A DNA stretch of 64,000 bases. Source: Symbiodinium natans. Lineage: Eukaryota; Sar; Dinophyceae; Suessiales; Symbiodiniaceae. Under the pieces are notes generated by a model, which was given only the letters and a program-made list of their open reading frames with translations, was not told where the DNA came from and searched no databases. A program made the position numbers and the translations under genes. The stretch lies in assembly GCA_905221605.1 (NCBI GenBank), contig CAJNDS010000613.1:187501-251500 (forward strand), given 5' to 3'. Of this stretch, positions 19,198 to 31,007 are shown in pieces; the stretch's first letter is position 1, and each line of letters opens with the position of its first letter.

Positions 19198-19340
19198 CCT
19201 AAACCCTAAACCCTAAACCCTAAACCCTAAACCCTAAACCCTAAACCCTAAACCCTAAACCCTAAACCCTAAACCCTAAACCCTAAACCCTAAACCCTAA
19301 ACCCTAAACCCTAAACCCTAAACCCTAAACCCTAAACCCT
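19198..19340 (-). repeat. CCCTAAA array, about 20 copies
   Basis: Uninterrupted heptamer run. It is followed at 19380-19600 by a stretch in which AAAACC(A/G)GGTTTT and AACCCGGTTTT words recur on both strands, suggesting small inverted repeats. Confidence 0.95.
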
Positions 19341-20211
19341 ACCTTCAGCAACCAAAACCCAAAAAAAAGAAGGTTCTACTTTAAAACCAGGTTCTGGAAA
19401 CCAAAACCGGGTTTTGTAGGGCCAAATGAAAGCCGACGGTTTTTTCTGGGTTTTCGACGGTTTTTTTCGGGTTTGCCGACGGGTATTTACGGGTTCTATA
19501 CGTCACATTTTGAAAGAACCCGGTTCTGCTAGTCAAAACCAGGTTTTTGACAAAATCTTCCGGAAAACCCGGTTTTGGGTTCCAAACCCACTTTTTTCAG
19601 GGTTTTGGGCGCCCAAGGTAAACCCTAAACCCTAAACCCTAAACCCTAAACCCTAAACCCTAACCCTAAACCCTAAACCCTAAACCTCAACCGCAAGCCC
19701 CCAAACGCAATTGGATTCTGGGAGAGGCGGCTTGTGGCATCGAACACCAAGATCTCGCGCGGCGTCTGCTTCTGCTCATGCGCTCCTCCAAAGGCTAAAA
19801 GACAAAACCCTAAACCCTAAACCCTAAACCCTAAACCCTGTGCCACTTCCAAAACCCCAAAAAACTAAACCCTGAAAGCTTGAAGCCCAGTCGCGTTGAG
19901 GCTTTATGGCTGTTTGGGCTTTCAGGCTTAGGCTTTATGGATGTGTGGGGTTTAGGGTTTAGGGTGGGTGCGGGCCGTTGGTACCCTTCGGCCATTGGGG
20001 GTTTCAAGAAAACAGTTTTGCCTGTCTCTTATGTTCGCTGCTTGGTGTTGCTTTGCTTTGAACTTTGCTTCCGGTATGTACTTGCTGTCAGGTATACATA
20101 CATGCACAAAAAGAGCGGCGAAGTCTGAACCCAAAAGAAGCACTGAGCAGGTATTGATTTCGATGTGGCGCTAAGTACAAAACACTGCAAACGAACAGCA
20201 ACAAAACTAAA

Positions 20212-20499
20212 TCAATTTTGCACCCGCATCGTGCGGCCTCGTGAGCCTTTTCGGTTGCGTTTTGCGACTGTTGGAACCGATGTTTTGGGTTGGCCCTGTG
20301 TATTCGGGAATTCTGATTCGGTCTCTTCTTGATTGAAAGAGCTATCAGCAAGATCTCTGTCTCTGCTTCTCTCCCTGTGAACACCTTTTTGAGGGGGCAA
20401 TGTTGGGACATGCTTCTGCGCGATTCGCACCCCGTTTCTGCCAATGCCCAAGATCCCGAGAAGAGCTTCCAACTCCCGAACATAATGGAAATCGTTATG
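20212..20499 (-). CDS. Candidate terminal exon or ORF, 86+ codons
   Basis: The minus frame is stop-free from about 20500 to TGA at 20212. Segments are LEALLGILGIGRNGVRIAQK, HRERSRDRDLADSSFNQEET and KTSVPTVAKRNRKGSRGRTM. A hydrophilic, Arg/Ser-rich tail is typical of disordered regions. GGGAG| before the Leu-Glu codons could be an acceptor. The plus strand also carries a 68-codon ORF, so strand is uncertain. Confidence 0.35.
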   Translation of the reverse strand, partial: HNDFHYVRELEALLGILGIGRNGVRIAQKHVPTLPPQKGVHRERSRDRDLADSSFNQEETESEFPNTQGQPKTSVPTVAKRNRKGSRGRTMRVQN

Positions 20500-20819
20500 G
20501 ATTGGGATGTTCCCCCTTGTACTAGCAGTCCTTAATCGGGACTATAATAACGGGGTACAAGAATCCCTATTAAAGACTGTTCGTTTACGGGGCAAGCTTT
20601 TGGGTGAAGCCCCTGTCCCAAAGACTGGTTGCGTGTCAACATTACGGGGGCAGTTGCTAGAGGAATCTTGGGATGCACGCGTGTATGGGTCTGGGATAAG
20701 GCTTGGGGTAGAGTTTTGTGAAGGGTGGCGGCCACCACCGAATGTGTAGGTGCTCTGCCCATACACCCTCCCCCGTAGCCCCGAACCCCAAACCCCAAAC
20801 CCTGCACCCTAAACCCAAC

Positions 20820-20956
20820 AACCCTAAACCCTAAACTAAACCCTAAACCCTAAACCCTAAAACCTAAACCCTAAACCCTAAACCCTAAACCCTAAACCCT
20901 AAACCCTAAACCCTAAACCCTAAACCCTAAACCCTAAACCCTAAACCCTAAACCCT
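20820..20956 (-). repeat. CCCTAAA array, about 19 copies
   Basis: Long heptamer run separating a family E element (20506-20600) from a unique segment at 20960-21080. Confidence 0.95.
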
Positions 20957-21544
20957 GCCTACCCGGAGAAAAGAATCTCAAAGCCCCATTAGGCCCTAGC
21001 TGCCTGGAGCTCCCAGCCGCTCGAGGCTCTCCGGGCCCATTCCTTGGAGGGACAGTCTCTGGATGGCTTTGAGCGGGTCTTTGAAGGAGTTTAGGGTTTA
21101 GGGTTTAGGGTTTAGGGTTTAGGGTTTAGGGTTTAGGGTTTAGGGTTGAGGGTTTAGGGTTTAGGGTTTAGGGCTTAGCGTCCAGGGCGGAATAAGAGTT
21201 TAGGGCAAAGGGCGCCGTTCTGCTGGCTGCCCAGTAGCCAAGCATGGCTAAAGGTTACTGATTCCGTATCTTGGGTCATTGGGCCCAGGGCTTGGCTGGA
21301 AACTGAGGCCTCGGGTTTAGGGTTTAGGGTTTAGGGTTTAGGGTTTAGGGTTTAGGGTTTAGGGTTTAGGGTTTAGGGTTTAGGGTTTAGGGTTTAGGGC
21401 TTGGGGTCTTGGGGTCTTGGGGCTTGGGGGTTGTGGAGTGTAAGCTTTGCAGGCTTTCCAGTTGTCCAAGCAGGGCAGAGTTGTCTGTGCATTTTCTGTT
21501 CTAAGCCCGAAAGCCGGGTTTCGGGTTTAGTGTTTAGGGTTTAG

Positions 21545-21720
21545 GGTTTTCCCCAAACCCATACTCCTTAACCTATAAAGGAGAATATAAAGGGAGTCTA
21601 AGGGAGGATGTTACCATACCCCTTAATTTATTTTAAGGGTATGCCCAAGGGGTATGCTGAATATTTCTTAGACAAACAGGCTTAGGCTATACTCCCCTTA
21701 GAACCTTAATAAAAAAACAA
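21545..21720. other. A/T-rich unique segment, possible degenerate inverted-repeat element
   Basis: CCATACCCCTTAATTTATTTTAAGGGTATGCCCAAGGGGTATG contains an evident hairpin (CATACCCCTTAA/TTAAGGGTATG) and TATAAAGG words. No coding potential seen. Confidence 0.5.
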
Positions 21721-23177
21721 TATGTTTATATCCTCTTGGGTTTTTATGTGAACGAAAATAAACAAAATCCCAAGGCGGATATAGTAGGAAGTTGAACTTC
21801 AGATACCGCACAAACATCCGGCATTCGCCCAGGCTCCAGTCGAGGAGGTGGAGCTCTCTCCCAGGGCGGCCACAAAGGAAAAGTCCTGATACTCGCGGAT
21901 GCCGACCTCGGCGCCTAAACCCTGAACCCTGAACCCTTAACCCTGAACCCTAAAGCCCTAAGCCCTAAACCCTAAACCCTAAACCCTAAACCCTAAACCC
22001 TAAGCCCTAAGCCCTAAGCCCTGAACCCTAAACCCTAAACCTTAAAGCCTAAGCATTGAGGGGTTAGGCGGGTGTTAGCGTTTAGGGTTGTAGGGTTTGG
22101 GGTTTTCGGGCTTGGGTGTAGGAAGAAAGGCACGCAGCCTGAAAAATGGGGGGCAGACATTCTTCTGGCTAGGAAGCAGGCGCCCACTCAGCAGGAACAC
22201 AAGGCCCTAAACCCTAAACCCTAAACCCTACACCCTACACCCTAAACCCTAAACCCTAAACCCTAAACCCTAAACCCTAAACCCTAAACCCTAAACCCTA
22301 AACCCTAAAACCAAACTTCGGATCCAAAACCTCAAACCCTTCCATGCATTGCAAGCTGCTAAGTACCGCGGGTCGCCCCCGGGTCCATCGAAGCGGAGAT
22401 GAAACCTCTTTGGGTTTGGGTTTTAGGGTTTGGGGTTTCAGGGTTTAGGGTTGAGGGTTTAGGGTTTGGGGTTCAGGGCTAGGGGTTAGGGTGCAGGGTT
22501 CAGGGTTTAGGGTTTATGGCTTAAGACTTATATAGGGTTTAGGATTCCGTCAGAGTAGTTCCATGACATGACTAAAGATGCGGTGAACCCTAAACCCTCA
22601 ACCCACTTACTTGTACTATGGTTGCTGGTGCCTACTCCTCAACCTTAAACCCTAAACCCTAAACCACCCTAAACCACCCTAAACCACCCGAAAGCACCCT
22701 AAACCCTAAACCCTAAACCCTAAACCCGCAGGCCTTGGGAGACTCGGGACTTGGTCTGAACACTGAGCCCCAACTCCTGAAACCCTTTCGGAAATCCCCA
22801 TATCTGAGGTTTAGGGTTTAGGGTTTAGGGTTTTCAATCCCTTGGAGACTGCGTGGGGGTGCTAGGGCCCTAAGGCTCTAACATCTAGGGTGTGGGGTGG
22901 ATCTACCCTAAAGCCCCCTAACCCCTAAAAACCCTTAATGCTCAAACCGTGAGCAAAAGAAGCAAAACCGTAACAAAAGAATCCTCCAGGAAACCCTTAA
23001 AGCTCCCAAGCACCGAAAAAGCCCAAAACAGGCCCTTCAAGACCATGCGAACAACTTGTAGCCCACCTGAGCCAACCCCTCAACCACCCCTAGATGCAGC
23101 GAGACGCCGAACCAAAGAGTTTAGGGTTTAGGGGGTTTGTTTAGGGTATAGGGTTGAAGGTTTATAGGGTTTAGGGT

Positions 23178-23283
23178 TTAACTTGAAGCAAGTGGCAGCT
23201 CGACCTTCGTAGCATTTCCCATGGCATCCTTCTGGCTGGCGTTCAGGGCCAGTGCCTCAGTCAGTCTGGAAGCTAAATGAACC
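23178..23283 (-). CDS. Candidate terminal exon (HLASRLTEALALNASQKDAM)
   Basis: Acceptor CCTTTTTAG| followed by 35 codons: VHLASRLTEALALNASQKDA, MGNATKVELPLASS, TAA. Alanine-rich, helical character. No family recognised. Confidence 0.4.
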
Positions 23284-24039
23284 CTAAAAAGGTTGATTAT
23301 GGTCCATACAACTTCATGCATCCGAAGGCGAATCTGGTGAGTCGAGTTCGGGAACCTTTTTGGAGGTTTTCCCGGAATCCTAAAAAACTTAGAGTACAGC
23401 CTGAACAGCAAGTCCAGAAAAAAGAAAGAACAACAAAAAAAAATGCACCCTGCGTCTGAAACGCTGAGGACCACATCCTGAACCCCAAAGACCCTAAACC
23501 CGACCTTTGACCCTAAATCCTAACCCTAAAGCCTAAACCCTATAAACCCGTAATCCCCTGAACCCTAGACCCTAGACCCTAGACCCTAGACTAACCCCAA
23601 CTTCTAAACCCGAGATCTCAAGCCCTAAACCCTAAACCCTGAACCCTGAACCCTGAACCCTGAACCCTGAACCCTAAACCCTAAACCCTAAACCCTAAAC
23701 CCTAAAACCTAAACCCTAGCCTGCACTGCGCAGAACATGCTTCCCAGCAGCTGGTGACTTGCTGCAAGCACTGGCGGACAGGGCATCGCGGACATGATCC
23801 CGATCTTCCGGGCAGAAATCGCCCATGAAGTCCTGGTTAGGGTTTGGGTTTAGGGTTTAGGGTTTAGGGTTTAGGGTTAGGGTTTAGGGTTTAGGATTTG
23901 GGGTTTAGGGTTCATGGTTTAGGGTTTAGGGTTTAGGGTTTAGGGTTTTGGGTTTGGGGTTTGGGGTTTAGGCTTTATAGGGTTTAGGGTTCAGGGTTTA
24001 GGGTTTGGGGTTTGGGGTTTAGGGTTTAGGGTTTGGGGT

Positions 24040-24150
24040 TTGGGGTTTGGGGTTTAGGGTTTAGGGTTTAGGGTTTAGGGTTTAGGGTTTAGGGTTTAGG
24101 GTTTAGGGTTTAGGGTTTAGGGTTTAGGGTTTAGGGTTTAGGGTTTAGGG
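24040..24150 (+). repeat. TTTAGGG array with TTTGGGG patches
   Basis: Continuous with mixed TTTAGGG/TTTGGGG tracts from 23840, about 310 bp of repeat in all. Confidence 0.95.
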
Positions 24151-24523
24151 TAACGCTAAGGCCGAGGGCCTCACAGCCGACAGCCTGCGCGCCCGTACGC
24201 AAGAGAGACACCCTATAATTACCCTAAACCCTCAACCGCCGGCTGTCTTGGGGACAAACCAAGGGCTTCTTGGCCTTATTGACGCCAACGTCAGCATTCG
24301 AATGAAGGATGGCCCCTAATCCAGACCACCCTGAGCCGCTTAGGGATCAGGGTTTACGGTTGGTTTAGAGACGTTGTTGAGGGTTAAGGCCTAGGATTTC
24401 GGGTTTGCTGGTCCGGGTGCTGGACAAATTTCTTTGCCAGCCAGGGACCTTCCAGGCAGGGGCCTCCCAGAACAAGGGCCAGAGTCTCAGCCAAGGGGTC
24501 TTTCAGGCAAAGCCCCGCCCTAC

Positions 24524-24599
24524 CTTGAGGGAAGTTGGGCCCCTGGATATCACGCCGGAGACCCGGGCCGGAGCTGGCCCATTCCTTAGCCGCCTTGGC
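24524..24599 (-). CDS. Candidate exon (AKAAKEWASSGPGLRRDIQG)
   Basis: GGTTAG| acceptor and CAAG|GTAGGG donor bound 76 nt encoding AKAAKEWASSGPGLRRDIQG then PNFPQ. The plus strand is open through the same region as a 68-codon ORF. Family unknown. Confidence 0.3.
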
Positions 24600-24847
24600 C
24601 TAACCACTTGAAAGCAACCAGCATCGGCGAATCGCTTGTCTGACACGCCAAAGGCCCGTAAAGGGCCGACGCTACCACCCCCCTCCTTTTGACATGTAGC
24701 TTGGAAACATAGCAACAAGCATCGGCGAACGAAGAAAGCAAGCTGAATAAGCCCTCAACCGCCTGGTTGGGTTGACAAGCGACGCGAGGGCGCAACCCAG
24801 GGAGTTTCACACACACAAGCGCGCACCCCCCCCCTCCCCTGACACTC

Positions 24848-24947
24848 CTTGAATTAAACCCTAAACCCTATATTAAACCGCAACCCCCCATGGTGTTTGG
24901 CTAAACCCTAAACCCTATATAAACCGTAAACCCCCATGGTGTTTGGC
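24848..24947 (+). repeat. Tandem duplication of a 47-bp unit containing CCCTAAA
   Basis: Two near-identical units, each starting AAACCCTAAACCCTATAT and ending CATGGTGTTTGGC, differ by a few substitutions. Confidence 0.9.
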
Positions 24948-25064
24948 CTCTTTCTAGCTCTTGGCGATCACCTTTGGATAAGCACACCCCAATGACCCCA
25001 AGGCCATGCCCTGAAGCATACACCATTTTGTAAGTTATTCTTCAGGGTTAGCTACAAGCCTGCT

Positions 25065-25811
25065 CTACTTTTCGAACTGCACACTGCCAAACAGGGCCTC
25101 ACGTGGGAGATCGTGACAGTGGCGAACGCAGTTCGCGCCCTGAGCAACTTCTGCATATTCGGGCTTGCCAGACTCAATGCCTTGGCGGCCTTGAATCAGT
25201 TTGGTCACCTCCACACTGTTCACCGAAGATCTTTCGATTGTAAGATTTAGTGTTTAAGGTTTAAGGATTTGGCTTAAAAGGTTTAGGCTAAAAAGGCTCA
25301 GGGTTTTAAGGTTTAAGTTTTAGGGTTATAGGCTTTAAGCTTTCGGACTTAGGGCCAACGGCTTACTTACTGCAGCATCAAGATCTCAGAGTAGTAAAGC
25401 GCCGACTCTGCTGTCTGCGCCCACACCAGGAGCTGATACTTGGAGGTTCATGTGGTCACTTCTCTAAACCCTAAACCCTAAACTCTCAACCCTAAACCCT
25501 TAACCCAGAAACCCTAAATTACGGTCCATTTTTGGGGTGCCCTACACAAGCAGGTCCACCTTATGATAATAGAAGTAGGGTCACAAAGAAGGGTAACTAT
25601 GTGGCCTATGACCTCATTAATGGGTACAACTTACAAACCCATCTACACAGAGCCATGAACTTTAAAGTACCCAAAAAGGATTTAGGGTTTAGGGTTTAGG
25701 GTTTAGGGTTTAGCGCTTAGGGTCCTTCCCAGCAAGGTCCGCCCCTGCCGAGCCGTAGCCATGCAGCAGCAAAGTGGACAGCGCCGCCTTCTCCGTAATT
25801 TGGAACGAGTC
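25065..25811 (-). CDS. Candidate three-exon 3' gene segment, helical protein
   Basis: Exons: 25811 to about 25743 or 25725, after TTTGTCTGCGCTCAG| (DSFQITEKAALSTLLLHGYG); 25432-25371 (LLVWAQTAESALYYSEILML, donor CA|GTAAGTAAG); and 25230-25065 (SSVNSVEVTKLIQGRQGIES, GKPEYAEVAQGANCVRHCHD, LPREALFGSVQFEK, TAG). The last two join 2|1 to give Gln with no break. The first exon lacks a GT, so a GC or GA donor would be needed. The acceptor of the middle exon lies at the end of a family A element. The pattern AESALYYSEILML suggests TPR-like helices; family not identified. Confidence 0.5.
25438..25462. mobile_element. Family A terminus
   Basis: ACTTGGAGGTTCATGTGGTC matches the family A end. The partner terminus is not evident. 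Confidence 0.6.
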
Positions 25812-26681
25812 CTGAGCGCAGACAAAGCGGGCAGGGTTGAGCAGAAAGGCAGGGTGTCGGGTTCAGGGGTTCTGGGGTTTAGGGTTAAACCCAAAACCCT
25901 AAACCCCAAACCTTACATGGGGTTTTAGGGCATAGGGTTTAGGGTTGGTTTAGCCAAGGGCCTCACACCCCAAGAACCATCCTAAGCTGAAGAACAGTCG
26001 GAGCACGAGTCAGAGGGAGGGTTTAGCGTTTAGGGCTTAGGGCTTAGGGTTTCGGGTTTAGGGTTCGACGTCATCTCCGATCGCGTGGAGGGCTGGTGGC
26101 TTTGAAGATGTCACCATGAGCTTCGGGCTTACGAAAACGGGCTTTATCGACCACCCACCCGGGTTTTTGGATTGCGGACAACCAACCAAGCCTGACCCAA
26201 TAAACCCTGAACCCCAAACCTCAAACCCCAAAACCCTAAACCTAAAACCCAAAGCCCCCAAAACAGCAAGGATCCCACGCATTCTAAGGCTAAAAGCAAT
26301 GTTGGGCTGAAGTCGACCTACCCTGCGCACCCGCACCCTGAGCCTTGTAAAGGCTGAAGGGTATGGGCTGAGGATTTTTAGGGCTTAGGGTTTAGGGTTT
26401 TAGGGATCTGGGTTTCTCAGCCCAAAAAAAATGCCCACTTGAGGAGGTTGAAGCGTAATCCCAGGGTGCTCACGAACCGTCTGAAGCATCAGGGAATGAC
26501 CAAAGAGCCCGAAACCCTCAATGCCCCTAAACCCAAAACCCTAAACCTGAAACCCTCAGGACAAAACAGGAATTAGGTGCTACCATTCTGAATTTCCCTA
26601 GTTATTCGTCTAAACAGCTGACAGGCCGAGTTTAAGTGAATTGACCCAAAGCGCCTCTGGAAGGCCAAAAGGTCAGGGTTT

Positions 26682-26795
26682 AGGGTTTAGGGTTTAGGGT
26701 TTAGGGTTTAGGGTTTAGGGTTTAGGGTTTAGGGTTTAGGGTTTAGGGTTTAGGGTTTAGGGTTTAGGGTTTAGGGTTTAGGGCTTAGGGTTTAG
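26682..26795 (+). repeat. TTTAGGG array, about 16 copies
   Basis: Perfect heptamers ending in TTTCGGG. It marks the left border of a 2-kb region free of telomeric repeats (26810-28860). Confidence 0.95.
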
Positions 26796-26859
26796 GGTTT
26801 CGGGAATTCACTTGAACCTCTGGGCCTTCCCCTCCAAGCTCCTGATTCCCAAACAGAAG

Positions 26860-27945
26860 CCCTCGGTCAAAACGTAGAGGTCAAAACTTTCGGCCAAGAA
26901 CTTTCGCTCACTTGTTCATGCAAAACTGTTCTTCAAAGCTTGATTCAAAAGAGCTGTCGTTCAAAGCTTTCGCTCAATATATTTCGGATAACACGTTCGT
27001 TCAAGACTTTCGTTCCAAACTTCAAGACTCACGTGAGTGAAAAGTTCATTTGTTCATACCTGACAGTTTCGGATAGCTCTCGAGATTATTGGGGTCGGGC
27101 ACGCAACGACATGTGATACCTGTTTCTCCGGCTACGAAACGACATGTGATTTTCGCATATTAAGATGATAGGGTTTCCAGACATTGTATAGGGTTTTCGG
27201 GCTTAACAACGTTTTTAGACGAAACGTTTGAATGACATCTTTGAACGAAACGGTTCGAACGAGCTTTTTGACAGGAAATCTGTTTTTGGACCTTATTCTT
27301 GAAAAAGGTTGGGCCCTGTGGCTGGGTGCGCAACGAAACGCGGTCCAGGCGGACTCCTTCAAAAGTTTGCTTCATAGAAAAATCCTGTTCGGGTCTGGGC
27401 CCCAATAACGTTTTGAACGGGCCAAACATTATTCTCGGTCATGTTTCGCATCCGGCCATGGGTCTCATTTCTTTAAGAATAGAACGTAACAAACGACGTG
27501 TTTCGTTCAAACTCCAAATCCATCAGGTGTGAAAAGGAAATTTTCAGTCAGGTGAATTCAGGCCGGGAATGATTACTGGCTTTTTTTCAGAGTACAGTAT
27601 AAAAAGGAAAATACTGGACCGAAACTACTACCGGCCACGTTTCGTGTAGTACCCAGCCAAGGGACTCAATCTTTCTGTCTAAGAGCAGAATCTAAATCAG
27701 GACCGTTTCGTTCAAAACCCCCACATCATCAGAATAGAAATGTGAAATTTTCAATCATGTGACCACATGCCCAAACATTGTTTCCGGTCACGTTCCGCAC
27801 CCCGCCATGGAACTCGAATCTTGCTCTACTCTAAGAATAGAGTCTTAACAGAAACTTGTTGTGCAAAAACCTGCCGCTCAAAACATTTCGTTCGATACTT
27901 ACGTTCCAAACGTGTCGTTCAAAACGTTATTGGGACCCAACCCCT
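26860..27945. repeat. CGTTCAAAAC-rich degenerate repeat region with inverted-repeat borders
   Basis: The motif family CGTTCAAAAC / TTTCGTTC recurs many times. Three diverged units beginning GGTCATGTTTCGCATCC (27436), GGCCACGTTTCGTGTAG (27633) and GGTCACGTTCCGCACC (27787) each continue into CAAGGGACTC/CCATGG and AAGAATAGA words. GGGCCCCAATAACGTTTTGA at 27395 is inverted as TCAAAACGTTATTGGGACCC at 27921, so 27389-27945 has the shape of an element. No transposase-like ORF. Confidence 0.7.
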
Positions 27946-28190
27946 ACGAAGCTCTATAAACCTCCAGGCCCCAAGCCTGAATCCCCAGACCCAAGCCAAC
28001 TGCAAAAATAGCATTTGGCTGTCGTACATGGTACTGACAACACAAATAAATTGTAGTCGCAAGTAAAAGACACCAAGTGGGGGGTGACGGAAACTAACGT
28101 TTAACACAAGCAGCCTTGAGATACTGGATGTACTTACCAAATATGTTCAATTGGTTGTTTGATGGCGTCGTCAAGGAAATCTACACATGC
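27919..28190 (-). CDS. Candidate two-exon 3' gene segment
   Basis: Exon 28190-28138 lies between GAGCAG| and TG|GTAAGT and reads ACVDFLDDAIKQPIEHI. Exon 28093-27919, after CGTTAG|, reads FRHPPLGVFYLRLQFICVVS, TMYDSQMLFLQLAWVWGFRL and GAWRFIELRRGWVPITF, then TGA. The phase joins 2|1. The intron is 44 nt. The second exon is hydrophobic with possible membrane segments, and it overlaps the right inverted repeat of the neighbouring element. Family unknown. Confidence 0.45.
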
Positions 28191-28384
28191 CTGCTCGTTG
28201 GTATATAAGAGAACAATTTCCAAAAGTAACCAGTAAACGAGTTTCAAGGTGATAAGTACAAGTCGATTTGTTCATAACCACTTGCAAACGAACCAAGTGT
28301 GAATTCACCCTAAAAACAAGTCGTGTCTTGCTCGCAGCTATTTCCCAAAAGCTCTAAGTGTAAACACCACCCTACACAAACTTG

Positions 28385-28500
28385 GTAGCCAAGCAACCAT
28401 GCTATGACAGGGGTAACCTTATTTAACCTTGAATTGTTTACTTCATAAGGGAACCTTGAACCAAAGAGCTTCCAAAAGGGTTACCACTGGGCTCCCAAGC
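28385..28500. mobile_element. Family C MITE-like element
   Basis: GGTAGCCAAGCAACCATGCT at the left pairs with ACCACTGGGCTCCCAAGC at the right. TTCATAAGGGAACC lies inside. Shared with 37568-37737 and 44166-44272. Confidence 0.75.
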
Positions 28501-28547
28501 AAGGCAGTTCATGGGGGCGAGAGCTTGTGCTTCCACACTGCGAGTTC

Positions 28548-28785
28548 CTTTAAGAACCTCCCAAGCTAAAAAACAATCTTCCTTGTAAGGGTAAGATAGG
28601 GATATATTCTTCCTTATAAGGGTGATATAGGGATAATTGAGGGTAATGTAGGGATAGATTCTTCCTTATAAGGGTGATATAGGGATTGTTGAGGGTAATA
28701 TAGGGATAGACTCTTCCTTATAAGGGTCACATAGGGATCATGTTGTTTTAAAAGAAAAGCGCGGGTCTTAAGCAAACAGTAGTAC
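28548..28785. mobile_element. Family F element with four tandem ~60-bp internal units
   Basis: Outer AAGAACCTCCCAAGC and GGGTCTTAAGC resemble the family F ends at 2600/2694. Inside, CTTCCTTATAAGGGTGATATAGGGAT recurs four times (28579, 28608, 28661, 28714), with intervening GAGGGTAATGTAGGGATAGA. Confidence 0.75.
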
Positions 28786-29041
28786 AAGTGCCAGGTCTCA
28801 TCCAGAACCAGCACAGAGTCGCATAGCCCGTTCCTTTGGGGGGGTTGAAGGTTCTAGGTTAAGGGTTACGGTTTGGGTTTAAGGGTTTAGGGTTTAGGGG
28901 TTTTGGGAGCTCTAGGGAAGACGTGTATCAGGGGAGGACCCTCACACCGTTTAGGGTTGCAGTTTAAGGGGCGGAACTTGGGCGAGGCAGGGTCTGAGGG
29001 CGTCGCAGCTCAGGATTCAAGATCACATCTAAAGTTAAAAC

Positions 29042-29133
29042 CTGTCGGGTCCCTGTCGAATTTGGGCCCCCTTTCTGAATTTCTTTGGGGCACCCCACAG
29101 CTCGGGCCCGTCATTTCCATAGCTGGCCATTAT
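29042..29133 (-). CDS. Candidate exon (MASYGNDGPELWGAPKKFRK)
   Basis: GTCGTAG| acceptor and GACAG|GTTTTA donor. Ile is followed by MASYGNDGPELWGAPKKFRK then GAQIRQGPDR. The Met at the second codon with context ATAATGGCC could also be a start. The plus ORF of 99 residues over the region is less convincing. Confidence 0.4.
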
Positions 29134-29354
29134 CTACGACAGGGACGCCAAACCCCAAACATCCCCCAAACCTGGGCCCTCGCCCTAGATCCTAAACCCT
29201 AAGCCCTAAGCCCTAAGCCCTAAACCCTAAACCCTAAACCCTAAACCCTAGACCCTAAACCCTAAACCCTAAACCCCAAGCCATGGTGTGCTCTGACCCA
29301 GCCAAAGGCGCAGCAACCTGCAGACGGCGGAAAGCTCCACTGAACCTGGGGGCT

Positions 29355-29640
29355 GGGTTTAGGGTTTAGGGTTTAGGGCTTAGGGCTTAGGGCTTAGGGT
29401 TTAGGGTTTAGGGTTTAGGGTTTAGGGTTTAGGGTTTAGGGTTTAGGGTTTAGGGCTTAGGGCTTAGGGCTTGGGGCTGGGTTTAGGGTTCTTTTGGTTC
29501 TTCGGTTTAAGGGCTTAGGCTTCGCAGGTTTAGGGTTTAGGCTTTAGGGTTTAGGGTTTAGGGTTTAGGGTTTAGGGTTTGGGGTTTGGGGTTTGGGGTT
29601 TGGGGTTTGGGGTTTGGGGTTTAGGGTTTAGGGTTTATAG
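29355..29640 (+). repeat. Mixed TTTAGGG / TTAGGGC / TTTGGGG array
   Basis: Blocks of each variant alternate: TTAGGGC runs at 29377-29398 and 29453-29470, and TTTGGGG at 29578-29620. Confidence 0.95.
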
Positions 29641-30148
29641 GGTTTAGGGTTTCAGGGTTGTCGAAAGAAGCAGGCTAAACACCCCAACCCCGCGCGGCCA
29701 TAGGGTTCTTTGTCGACTGAAGGTCGCCTCTCAAAACATTCCCAGGGCCCAAAAGTCAAACTTAATCAATTGTTCTGGGAATCCCTAAACATTACCCCCA
29801 AACCCTAAACCCTGAACCCTGAACCCTGAACTGCAGTCTAGAGGCTGCCAACTTCATCATTTTTGAATAATAGGATGAGTTGAGCTGTTAGATGCAAGAA
29901 TGCTCCACGGCTTCATGGTCCAGACATCGCAAACGCAAACCCCAAACCACGGACCCCAAACCCGAAACCCTAAACCTAAACCCTGAACCCTAAACCCTAA
30001 ACCCTAAACCCTAAACCCGAAACCCTAAACCCCTAGTCGCTACGCCCTGAACCCTGCCTTAGAAGCTGCTGGCCGGCTTGGCTGTGCCATAAAGACAGTC
30101 AGGCTGCTAGAGAAACTCCCTAAACCCTAAACCCTAGACCCGAAACCC

Positions 30149-30248
30149 TAAACCCTGTAGACCCAAGGGTAATTTAAAGACAACAAAAAAACCCTAGGGG
30201 AACCCAAACCGAAATCAAAAGGGAATAAGGGCCTACCACGGAGCCTGG
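30149..30248. mobile_element. Family D element, diverged copy
   Basis: AGACCCAAGGGTAATTTAAA at the left, GGGAACCCAAACC in the middle and AAGGGCCTACCACGGAGCCT at the right match the family scaffold. Confidence 0.6.
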
Positions 30249-30705
30249 CCCTAAGCGAACCTGAAAGCAACGCAATACTGGATTCCGACGTGAAGATGCA
30301 AACGCATTCGTTTTGGAATCCTAAACCCTGAAAACCAAACACCTAAAGAAGGTTGCATAAAAGGGCTCTAAAAACGTAAGCTTGAGATTTCACCCCCAAC
30401 CCTAAACACATAGGATAAAGTCCTCTAAGCGCGAACCAGGAGCTGCTGTGCAGACTGACCCCCAGCTGGGCGCTGGCCCAAAGTCTGGGCTTAAGAGAGT
30501 TTAGGGGGCTCAGGGGGCTCAGGGGTCTAGAAGGGTGTTTGGAGGTTTAGGGTTTGGGGTTGAGGGGTCTATAACGTCTACAGGGGTCTGGAAGGGGGTA
30601 TAGGGGTTTAGGGTTTGGGGTTGAGGGGTCTAAGGTTTTAGAGTGTAGGGGTCTATAGGGGTCCACAGGGGTTTAGGGGTCTGTAGAGGTTTAGAGTTTC
30701 CTGAG

Positions 30706-30839
30706 AGGTATTGGAGTCTCTGCGTCCACCACATTCCTTCTAACTTCGACATTCTTGGCACGCTACTTGACATCCGAATGCAGACACACGACCTGATGCA
30801 AAGCGCCCCTCGCATTTTGGGAATTTTGGGACAGATAGG
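30706..30839 (+). CDS. Candidate exon, 44 codons
   Basis: TTCCTGAG| acceptor and ATAGG|GTAAAC donor. Reads RYWSLCVHHIPSNFDILGTL, LDIRMQTHDLMQSAPRILGI, LGQI. Amphipathic helical character. The donor GTAAACCC is formed where a CCCTAAA-like tract begins. The minus ORF over the region is less balanced. Family unknown. Confidence 0.45.
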
Positions 30840-31007
30840 GTAAACCCCAAGACCCCGAAACCGGAAGCACCAACATGCGAAAGCCAAAGACCCTACACCC
30901 CTAGAACGCTAAACCGCAAGTCCTTAACCCCGGCCCCAAAGCCCCAAAACGAAAGAACACAAATCTCAGATACACAAATCCTGAACCCGAAGCCCTATAC
31001 CCCTAAA

